Program-made: the position numbers and the translations under genes
Source of the DNA: a virus
DNA length: 35,569 nucleotides
IMG/VR virus record: IMGVR_UViG_3300022865_000014
Location: 1 to 35,569 of that record
Direction: 5' to 3' (one strand)
Shown here: in pieces, positions 28,791-34,629 of the stretch
How the letters are laid out: every line of letters starts with the position of its first letter
Numbering within the stretch: the stretch's first letter is position 1
The notes under the pieces: generated by a model
The model's database searches: none
What the model was told of the DNA's origin: nothing
The model's input: only the letters and a program-made list of their open reading frames with translations

Positions 28791-30079
28791 CGCCATACCA
28801 GACATTCCTACATACCAAACAGCGACGACAGCAACCGGCTGGCGTGATCGTAGACCTAGCCGACATCAACCCGATACTCCACGAATGGCAAGCCGACATA
28901 ACCCAATGGGCGCTACGTAACGGCCGGTCAGCAATCTTTGCAGACTGCGGCCTCGGTAAGACATTTATGCAACTCGAATGGGCCAGGCTGGTCGCTGACC
29001 GATGCCTGATCGTCGCCCCGCTATCCGTCGCCCGCCAAACAGTCGGGGAAGGATTAAAGCTCGGCATTGACGTCACCTACGCCCGAGACGAAGCCGAATC
29101 GCCTACTGATGGCATCACGATCACGAACTACGAGATGCTTGAGCATTTCAACATGGAGCACTTCGACGCCGTCGTGCTGGATGAGTCGTCAATCCTTAAA
29201 AACGTCGACGGCAAGACCCGCCAACGCCTGACCAGTCAAATGGCCGACGTTAAGTATCGGCTTGCGTGCACGGCCACGCCGGCGCCGAATGACGTATCTG
29301 AGCTTTGTAACCATTCCGAGTTCCTCGGGATGTTGCCTCGTAACGAGATGCTCGCCGCCTACTTCGTGCATGACGATGTCGGCTGGCGTATGAAAGGCCA
29401 CGCCGCCGAACCGATGGCTGAATGGATGGCTACATGGGCAGTAGCGCTACGTCGACCGTCAGACCTCGGATACTCCGACGACGGCTACGACCTACCCCCG
29501 CTGAACGTCATCCCTGAGGTTGTGGAAGTAGAACTCGAAGCGGACGGGCAGTTATTCCCGACTGAGCTTGGCGGCATCGGTGGCCGCTCAAAGGTTCGGC
29601 GGGAAACGCTGGAAGCCCGAGTGGAGCGTGCCGTCGATCTCGTCGGCTCAACCGATGACCAGTGGATCGTATGGTGCGGCCTCAACGACGAAGCGGCAGG
29701 CGTGGCTCAATCAATCGACGGAGCAGTCAACGTGGAAGGCGCATGGTCCGCCGACAAGAAAGCCGACGCTCTTGAACGGTTCCAGGAAGGATCGATACGG
29801 GTGCTGGTCACTAAGCCGAGCATCGCTGGTTTCGGCATGAACTTCCAGAACTGCCATCGCATGGCATTCGTCGGGCTCTCCGACTCATGGGAATCGTATT
29901 ACCAGTGCATCCGACGTTGCTGGAGATTCGGTCAAGCCAGCCCGGTAGACGCTCACATCATCGTTTCCGAATTAGAGCAGCAGATCGCTCACAACATCTC
30001 CCGCAAGGAAGGCGACGCACTCGCAACAGCGAACCGTCTCGCCCGTCACTCACCAATCAGAAAGCAGACATCGAAATGA
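28787..30079 (+). CDS. SNF2-type DNA helicase/translocase
   Basis: 430 aa, ATG 28787. Superfamily 2: LHEWQADITQWAL (Q-like), Walker A CGLGKT (54-59), Ia IVAPLSV, motif II LDESS (about 131-135), motif III CTATPAPND, then helicase C domain with VLVTKPSIAGFGMNFQNC (motif V) and YQCIRRCWRFGQ (motif VI). A phage family that travels with methyltransferases and is suspected to help modification or replication; its exact task is not known. Compact length normal for the phage type. Confidence 0.9.
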   Translation: MTPYQTFLHTKQRRQQPAGVIVDLADINPILHEWQADITQWALRNGRSAIFADCGLGKTFMQLEWARLVADRCLIVAPLSVARQTVGEGLKLGIDVTYARDEAESPTDGITITNYEMLEHFNMEHFDAVVLDESSILKNVDGKTRQRLTSQMADVKYRLACTATPAPNDVSELCNHSEFLGMLPRNEMLAAYFVHDDVGWRMKGHAAEPMAEWMATWAVALRRPSDLGYSDDGYDLPPLNVIPEVVEVELEADGQLFPTELGGIGGRSKVRRETLEARVERAVDLVGSTDDQWIVWCGLNDEAAGVAQSIDGAVNVEGAWSADKKADALERFQEGSIRVLVTKPSIAGFGMNFQNCHRMAFVGLSDSWESYYQCIRRCWRFGQASPVDAHIIVSELEQQIAHNISRKEGDALATANRLARHSPIRKQTSK

Positions 30080-31008
30080 CTAAGAGAGCAATCAACGAAG
30101 CTATGCCAGTCGTGGAACCCCAGCCGTATATCGTTGACGACGCATCCGGCGACATGTGGAACCTAATGCTCGGAGATTCATGCGAACGTCTGGCCGACAT
30201 CCCGGACAATTCTATTGATCTGTCTGTCTACTCGCCGCCGTTTGCTTCACTGTTCACATACTCGCCATCAGACCGGGATCTCGGCAACTCGTCCGACCAC
30301 TCAGCGTTCATTGAGCATTTCTCATTCATCCTGTCCGAGATGCTCCGAGTGACGAAACCTGGCCGTAATAGCTGCGTTCACGTCCAGCAGATCACGACGT
30401 CAAAAGCGGCGCACGGTGAGATCGGCCTGACCGACTTCAGGGGCGACGTTATCGCCGCCCACATTGCCGCTGGATGGACGTTCTACGGCGAGGTGACCGT
30501 GAATAAAGACCCGCAGGCGCAGGCGATCCGCACTAAGGCACACTGCCTCATGTTCGCCACCTTAGACAGAGACTCGGCGTCAAACCGGCCGGCGCTTGCC
30601 GACTATCTGCTGATCTTCAAGAAGCCGGGACAGAACGAGGTACCCGTCAAGCCAGATGTCACTCGGGACGAATGGATCGATTGGGCGCAGCCGATCTGGT
30701 GGAACATCCGAGAGTCCGACACCCTCAACTATCAGACCGCCAAAGAAGACGCCGACGAACGACATATATGCCCGTTGCAGTTGCCGTTCATTGATCGTTG
30801 CGTTCGGCTCTGGTCAAACCCTGGCGAAACGGTGCTCTCCCCGTTCGCTGGCATCGGCTCTGAGGGTGTCATGTCGGTCAAGCGTGGCCGTAGGTTCATC
30901 GGCTGCGAACTCAAGCCCTCGTACTGGGCTTCTGGCGTCAAGAACCTGACGAGGGCTGAGTACGAGGCGCAGATGCCGACCCTACTTGATGAAATTGGCG
31001 CCGCATGA
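30076..31008 (+). CDS. DNA methyltransferase (beta-class N6-A or N4-C)
   Basis: 310 aa from ATG 30076 (ATGA overlap). Catalytic motif IV YSPPFAS (53-57) comes before the SAM-binding motif I SPFAGIGSEGV (about 254-264), the beta-class order. SPP[FY] in place of DPPY/NPPY occurs in N4-cytosine and some N6-adenine enzymes, so the base is undecided. LMLGDSCERLADIPDNSIDL precedes motif IV as usual. No restriction gene is adjacent, so it is likely a solitary protective or regulatory enzyme, together with the helicase. Confidence 0.9.
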   Translation: MTKRAINEAMPVVEPQPYIVDDASGDMWNLMLGDSCERLADIPDNSIDLSVYSPPFASLFTYSPSDRDLGNSSDHSAFIEHFSFILSEMLRVTKPGRNSCVHVQQITTSKAAHGEIGLTDFRGDVIAAHIAAGWTFYGEVTVNKDPQAQAIRTKAHCLMFATLDRDSASNRPALADYLLIFKKPGQNEVPVKPDVTRDEWIDWAQPIWWNIRESDTLNYQTAKEDADERHICPLQLPFIDRCVRLWSNPGETVLSPFAGIGSEGVMSVKRGRRFIGCELKPSYWASGVKNLTRAEYEAQMPTLLDEIGAA

Positions 31009-31031
31009 GTGACGAAGCGGACGCAGTATGA
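31005..31031 (+). CDS. 8-codon bridging mini-ORF
   Basis: ATG 31005 overlaps the methyltransferase stop; TGA at 31029-31031 overlaps ATG 31028. Peptide MSDEADAV. Like the 22773 mini-ORF, it joins two genes that would otherwise not overlap; likely a coupling device, if translated. Confidence 0.2.
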   Translation: MSDEADAV

Positions 31032-31180
31032 GCGACCCGGCAGACATGACGCACTCGCAACGGTTCGCACTAGCCGACCGGATCGAAACCGAGTTCCGCG
31101 CTACCGAATGGGCGCTCCAACCACGCCAACAACGCCACCTCATCGTCTCCATTGCCGACATCACAGGTATCGCAGCATGA
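31028..31180 (+). CDS. Small hypothetical protein before WhiB
   Basis: 50 aa from ATG 31028 to TGA 31178-31180. Helical: MTHSQRFALADRIETEFRAT, then EWALQPRQQRHLIVSIADIT. Coupled to WhiB by GCAGCATGA. Function unknown. Confidence 0.5.
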   Translation: MSDPADMTHSQRFALADRIETEFRATEWALQPRQQRHLIVSIADITGIAA

Positions 31181-31575
31181 ACGACGCCGAATGGTATCAG
31201 TCGCACCCGTGGCAGCCCGTCGCATGGATGGAACAAGCCGAATGTGTCGGCCTCGACATCATGGTGCCAGACACGCAGTCACAAAGCCATCAGGCACAAG
31301 CTGTCTGTGTCGAATGTCCGGTCCGCTCCGAGTGCCTCGAATACGCGCTGGCGGACCCTGGCCTAGTCGGCATCTGGGGCGGCATGACGTACCGGGAACG
31401 GCAACGGGAACGGCAACGGCGTGACATGAAGCCGAGCCAACGGAAGCCGATCAAACACGGCACCTACAGCGGATATGCGGCCCACAAACGTCACGACGTG
31501 CCCATGTGCGACGGCTGCCAGCAAGCCAAAGCGGCCTACGTCGCCCACCGTAAAGCAACAAAGGAGGCCGCGTAG
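31177..31575 (+). CDS. whiB: WhiB-family iron-sulfur regulator with extra C-terminal Cys module
   Basis: 132 aa. [4Fe-4S] ligands C23, C44, C47, C53 (AEC, VCVEC, SEC), then the WhiB turn GIWGGMTYRERQRE (65-78) and a basic patch QRERQRRDM. These bind sigma-A and DNA and alter host transcription. Unusually a further module follows (about 94-132: HGTYSGYAAHKRHDVPMCDG; CQQAKAAYVAHRKATKEAA), the same as in the small genes at 21609 and 23349. Phage WhiB proteins such as TM4 WhiBTM4 inhibit host WhiB2 and block superinfection; here that is a suggestion only. Family limited to Actinobacteria and their phages. Confidence 0.92.
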   Translation: MNDAEWYQSHPWQPVAWMEQAECVGLDIMVPDTQSQSHQAQAVCVECPVRSECLEYALADPGLVGIWGGMTYRERQRERQRRDMKPSQRKPIKHGTYSGYAAHKRHDVPMCDGCQQAKAAYVAHRKATKEAA

Positions 31576-32154
31576 ATGGCCCGCATCAGAACCGTCAAGC
31601 CTGAAATTTGGACTGACGAGAACTTTATCGAGCTTTCACCGCACGCCAGATTGATGCTGATCGCGCTCCTAAATTTTGCCACAGACCACGGTGTTTTGCC
31701 CGATAAACCGAAAACGCTCAAAATGCAATGTCTCCCAGCGGACGACGTAAACGCCGAAGCACTCATTGAGGAGTGTGTGAGTGCTCACTTCCTACTCCGT
31801 GAGGTTGCACCGGACGGCTCAAAAGTCCTGGTCATACGCACTTTCAAGGATCATCAGCGGATCAATCGCAAGACGGATGGACGGTGGGGAGACCCCGAAA
31901 TGTGGGTGAAATCAGTGACCACTCACGGAGTACTCACTGAGGACTCACACACGGAAGGGAAGGGAAGGGAAGGGAAGGGATCTATTACTACTTGCACTTC
32001 TTCTTCGCAAACATCCCCCTCAGGCCGCGTAGATACTTACAAGAGGCCTGTGGATAAGTCGGAGGAAGGGGAGGGGAAATCAAAAACCCTTTCAAAACCG
32101 AAAATCATCGACATCGCCGGCGCATTCCGAACCGTCACCGAGGCCGCATCATGA
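31576..32154 (+). CDS. Replication initiator (winged-helix, replisome organiser)
   Basis: 192 aa starting just after the WhiB stop (RBS AAAGGAGG upstream). N-terminus MARIRTVKPEIWTDENFIEL then SPHARLMLIALLNFATDHGV is the standard phage replication-protein N-domain, followed by IRTFKDHQRINRKTDG. Residues about 115-170 are a low-complexity linker (HTEGKGREGKGSITTCTSSS; RPVDKSEEGEGKSKTLSKPK) containing the likely origin, as in lambda O. The C-terminus IDIAGAFRTVTEAAS probably contacts the next protein. Confidence 0.82.
   Translation: MARIRTVKPEIWTDENFIELSPHARLMLIALLNFATDHGVLPDKPKTLKMQCLPADDVNAEALIEECVSAHFLLREVAPDGSKVLVIRTFKDHQRINRKTDGRWGDPEMWVKSVTTHGVLTEDSHTEGKGREGKGSITTCTSSSQTSPSGRVDTYKRPVDKSEEGEGKSKTLSKPKIIDIAGAFRTVTEAAS
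31921..32057 (+). other. ori: Probable replication origin inside the initiator gene
   Basis: Three ACTCAC iterons at 31921, 31932 and 31943 (11-bp period, one helical turn), an inverse GTGAGTGCTCAC about 135 bp upstream, then 5.6 GGAAG pentamers (31953-31980), and an exact DnaA box TGTGGATAA at 32049-32057, followed by A/T-rich DNA. The placement within the initiator gene matches lambda-type origins. Confidence 0.55.
31953..31980 (+). repeat. GGAAG pentamer tract
   Basis: Five complete GGAAG units and a partial one. It codes a Glu/Gly/Lys/Arg linker. Length slippage of three units would keep the frame. Confidence 0.95.
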
Positions 32155-32582
32155 AACGGCAAGACGCCACCGAGATCGCCACCGAGGTTTGTCAGTTGTG
32201 GCCGAAGGGCCTTAATGCGAGCGTCTGGGAGGAAGTGCTCCAAGACGACTACAGCGACGCAGAACGCGCACGCATCGCCGTCCAAAAAATGAAACGGATC
32301 ATCCACTACGCGCCATCCATCTCACACTTCCACGAACAGTACCTGCTTTCACCGTCAAGCTTCGACGTTGGTGAACCGACCGTCTGCACCGACTGCCTCA
32401 ACGACGGCTGGCTCTTCGCCCCGAGCTATCTGCGGAGCGGCACCGAATACACCGCCGTCAAACCATGCGGCCATTGCAAACACGGCCGCAAAGCCGAACA
32501 TTCCGCCATCTGGAAAGAACGCCTACTCCTCAAACCGTTCACCCCGACCACCGAAACCGACCAGAAGGAGAACGCAGCATGA
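32151..32582 (+). CDS. Putative helicase loader / replication partner with zinc site
   Basis: 143 aa, ATG 32151 (ATGA). Helical N-terminus (ATEIATEVCQLWPKGLNASV; DAERARIAVQKMKRIIHYAP; ISHFHEQYLL), then TVCTDCLNDGWLFAPSYLRS and VKPCGHCKHGRKAEHSA, two CxxC pairs forming a zinc ribbon. Actinophage proteins of this type follow the initiator and are thought to help loading of the host helicase. No Walker motifs, so not a DnaC-type ATPase. Confidence 0.65.
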   Translation: MKRQDATEIATEVCQLWPKGLNASVWEEVLQDDYSDAERARIAVQKMKRIIHYAPSISHFHEQYLLSPSSFDVGEPTVCTDCLNDGWLFAPSYLRSGTEYTAVKPCGHCKHGRKAEHSAIWKERLLLKPFTPTTETDQKENAA

Positions 32583-32800
32583 CCGAACACTTAATCCCCT
32601 GCGAAGGCAGCGGCCGTGACGGGAAACTGACACCGCTCGGAACCGTGGCCTGCGGCATGTGCGGAGGCCAACTCCTAAGCCTGACGCTCGAGATGCCAGC
32701 ACACCACCGCCACAACCGCCACCACGACGAACACGAAGCCCTCGAACGCATCCGCGACCAATTCATCGACGCCCACAACCACCAGGAGCCAGCAGCATGA
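32579..32800 (+). CDS. Small zinc/His-rich protein
   Basis: 73 aa, ATG 32579. CEGSGRDGKLTPLGTVACGM then CGGQLLSLTLEMPAHHRHNR and a His/Glu-rich end (HHDEHEALERIRDQFIDAHN). C-x-G-S-G...C-x2-C-GG is a DnaJ-like zinc knuckle. Unknown function; GCAGCATGA junctions on both sides. Confidence 0.6.
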   Translation: MTEHLIPCEGSGRDGKLTPLGTVACGMCGGQLLSLTLEMPAHHRHNRHHDEHEALERIRDQFIDAHNHQEPAA

Positions 32801-33426
32801 GCATCCACAGCACCGTCACCGAGCACATGTTCCGCCGAGCCGCAAAAGCCGTGACCGCCTTACAAACGATTGAACGTCACCTCAACGCCGAAGAAACCGA
32901 AGCGCTCGAAGGCGTCTCAGTGCCCCGTGACCCGTCGAGGGGACCAACGATGCCCTCAGACGATCCTGAGCCGCCCACAGGCCACAAGGATGCCACAGGA
33001 GACATTGCAACATCAGGGAGACTCGAACACATCCGTCGCAGTCGGGCATCAATCACATTGGCGCTCGGAGGCGTCGACAAAGCCTTCGACCACCTCGACC
33101 GCGTCGCCCGAGCCACACTGTCAACAAACCAGCCGAAACTTGACCCCGCCGACAGCACCGCCCTATGCAGCGGCCCCAACTGCGACCTACACCGGGAACC
33201 AGGCCGCACACTCTGCCTCGGCTGCGGTGCCGCGCTCGCCCGCATGGAACGACGAGAATCGAAGCCATGCTGCGGGATCTGCGGCGAACGTGACGTAGAA
33301 AGCTACCAGACCATTGCAGGCCTCGGATACCGTGGCATGACACACGACGGCACCAACTGGATCGCAGCCACCAGCAAAACCCCGAAATGCCGGACATGCC
33401 GCGACGACCTCCAGGTGGCAGCATGA
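32797..33426 (+). CDS. Cys-rich zinc protein
   Basis: 209 aa, ATG 32797. N-terminal helix (VTEHMFRRAAKAVTALQTIE), a disordered Pro/Asp stretch (about 50-80), a second helix (RASITLALGGVDKAFDHLDR), then three Cys clusters: LCSGPNCDLHREPGRTLCLG-CG, CCGICGERDV, CRTCRDD. About 10 Cys, i.e. two or three zinc ribbons, suggesting nucleic-acid binding. Not recognised; placed late in the early operon. Confidence 0.68.
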   Translation: MSIHSTVTEHMFRRAAKAVTALQTIERHLNAEETEALEGVSVPRDPSRGPTMPSDDPEPPTGHKDATGDIATSGRLEHIRRSRASITLALGGVDKAFDHLDRVARATLSTNQPKLDPADSTALCSGPNCDLHREPGRTLCLGCGAALARMERRESKPCCGICGERDVESYQTIAGLGYRGMTHDGTNWIAATSKTPKCRTCRDDLQVAA

Positions 33427-33605
33427 AACGCCGGTACGGTGCCATCGGTGGCGACTGGATCGTCACCGTCACAGCAACATCGTTCGTTGATGTTGTCGCC
33501 AGAGACGCAGACCACGCACGCCGCATCGTCGAACGGCAACTGGCGGCAGACTACGGGACCACCGCCGGCCGCGTCATCGAGATCGTGGACGTGGAAGCAG
33601 CATGA
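33423..33605 (+). CDS. Small last gene of the early operon
   Basis: 60 aa from ATG 33423. RRYGAIGGDWIVTVTATSFV then DVVARDADHARRIVERQLAA and GRVIEIVDVEAA: strand-helix-strand. Ends at GCAGCATGA like its neighbours, but the ATG there is followed by a stop after four codons, so no gene continues. Confidence 0.6.
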   Translation: MKRRYGAIGGDWIVTVTATSFVDVVARDADHARRIVERQLAADYGTTAGRVIEIVDVEAA

Positions 33606-33638
33606 CAGCTACGTGACCGATGTCATAGTCAAATGACC

Positions 33639-33667
33639 TTGCGCCACCCGCCACGATCTGATATACA
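33639..33667 (+). promoter_or_regulatory. Promoter before HNH gene
   Basis: TTGCGC (33639-33644), 17-base spacer, TATACA (33662-33667); start near 33674. The -35 is identical to that of the early promoter at 22528. It would drive the HNH gene and perhaps the packaging genes. Confidence 0.65.
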
Positions 33668-33685
33668 TGCAATCAGTAGGCGTTA

Positions 33686-33719
33686 CCCGTGTCCGTTGAG
33701 CTCAAAGCTCCGGCACGGG
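33686..33719 (+). promoter_or_regulatory. Hairpin in the HNH mRNA leader
   Basis: Outer stem CCCGTG (33686-33691) with CACGGG (33714-33719), internal loop, inner stem GAGCT (33698-33702) with AGCTC (33706-33710), loop CAA. It lies between the predicted start and the RBS (GGAGG at 33735), with no T-run, so it is more likely an mRNA element than a terminator. Confidence 0.5.
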
Positions 33720-33742
33720 ATCACGCCGAACGGAGGCAGCAA

Positions 33743-34015
33743 ATGTCAAACGGCCCGAAGCACGCAGACCCAGAGTTCAAGCGAATACGTGACGCAATGA
33801 ACCGCAGATCCAACGCCAATCCCGGCACCACCTGCCGACGCTGCGGGCTGACGCTTGCCGAACGACGCAAGGTCAAACCCAAAGACATTTGGACTACAGG
33901 TCATCCCGACCTACCAGGTGACCACGGATACGCACCAGAGCATCGCAGCTGCAACAGCAGCCTCGGAGCACAACACGCCAACGCCAAGCGCCTCGGCTTC
34001 GATCGTGGGCTCTAA
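33743..34015 (+). CDS. HNH endonuclease, packaging-associated
   Basis: 90 aa from ATG 33743 with GGAGG 7 bases upstream; an in-frame GTG at 33689 falls inside the leader hairpin. CRRCGLTLAERRKVKPKDIW, TTGHPDLPGDHG and APEHRSCNSSLGAQ give a zinc Cys pair and the final H-x2-C-N-S-S typical of HNH proteins. HNH proteins next to terminase (HK97 gp74 type) are needed for DNA cutting in packaging. The middle His region is short, so activity is not assured. Confidence 0.78.
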   Translation: MSNGPKHADPEFKRIRDAMNRRSNANPGTTCRRCGLTLAERRKVKPKDIWTTGHPDLPGDHGYAPEHRSCNSSLGAQHANAKRLGFDRGL

Positions 34016-34020
34016 AAGAC

Positions 34021-34048
34021 TTGACAGATGGTGTACGCTGTGTATTGA
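34021..34048 (+). promoter_or_regulatory. Candidate late / leader-RNA promoter
   Basis: Consensus TTGACA at 34021-34026, 16-base spacer, TATTGA at 34043-34048. A second TTGACA overlaps at 34045-34050. The -35 is perfect, the -10 moderate. Confidence 0.45.
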
Positions 34049-34246
34049 CAGGCGATATGAGCCTGACGCCCCCGACTCAGTACGGGGGAAACGCCGAATG
34101 GATTTGCGTACCGCGGTAATGTAGAGGCCAGTCGACTCGGTTAACGCCGACCCTCTGGACCTGTCGTCCTAATTGGTGCCTAAGAAAGCACCCGGCGAAA
34201 AGCATCAGCAAAGTGGTCCAACCGATTCGTCGGCTGGGCCACTTTT
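34049..34246 (+). ncRNA. Structured leader or small RNA upstream of terminase
   Basis: No ORF fits this stretch. Hairpins in series: CAGGC/GCCTG (34049-34065), CCCCCG/CGGGGG (34069-34088), palindrome TACCGCGGTA (34109-34118), AGAGG/CCTCT enclosing TCGG/CCGA (34123-34156), GGTGC/GCACC (34175-34192) and a terminator-like hairpin at 34210-34246. With the TTGACA promoter this resembles a lambda 6S-type late leader (promoter, about 200 nt, terminator, then late genes). A packaging (cos/pac) region is the alternative. Confidence 0.45.
34210..34246 (+). terminator. Terminator upstream of terminase genes
   Basis: AAAGTGG (34210-34216) pairs with CCACTTT (34239-34245), continued by a T-G pair, CCA/TGG, and CCGA-TTCG-TCGG, a UUCG tetraloop. 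The 3' side reads into TTTT. Further hairpins (GGCCTC/GAGGCC, CCCCAA/TTGGGG, AGAC/GTCT) follow up to about 34310; the rest to 34374 shows only a pyrimidine-rich stretch and the Shine-Dalgarno-like GGTGGGG. Confidence 0.75.
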
Positions 34247-34374
34247 GCGTCACGGCCTCTGAGGCCCACCCCAACCCGTTTTTTGGGGAAACAGACCCCC
34301 GTCTAACCCTGCTCCCCTCTTCTTTCTCTCCCCGAAGGCATCGGAGGGGGCCGGCGACTTCGATTGGTGGGGTA

Positions 34375-34629
34375 ATGCCGAACAACCTTACGGCCGCGCA
34401 GACCGGCGACCGAGTCAAAGCGCTCGAGACCTTACGCGACACGCTCGCCGCCCAGATCGACACGACTGAAGCCAATGTCCACGCACAGCTCGCCGCCCAG
34501 TATCGGGCGACGCTCGCAGAGTTGGCCGAGATTGCCGGGACACTGACGAAGCCGAAGGGCAGCCTTGACGAACTCAAGCACCGTCGCGAGGGTCGGCGCA
34601 CAACGTCCAACGCATCTGCTAACGCCTGA
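34375..34629 (+). CDS. Putative terminase small subunit, version B
   Basis: 84 aa from ATG 34375. Helical throughout (AQTGDRVKALETLRDTLAAQ; IDTTEANVHAQLAAQYRATL; AELAEIAGTLTKPKGSLDEL), ending in a basic KHRREGRRTTSNASANA tail. Unlike version A in sequence but equal in size, charge pattern and place: the large-subunit TTG start lies inside its last 65 bases. Function assigned by position. Confidence 0.65.
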   Translation: MPNNLTAAQTGDRVKALETLRDTLAAQIDTTEANVHAQLAAQYRATLAELAEIAGTLTKPKGSLDELKHRREGRRTTSNASANA

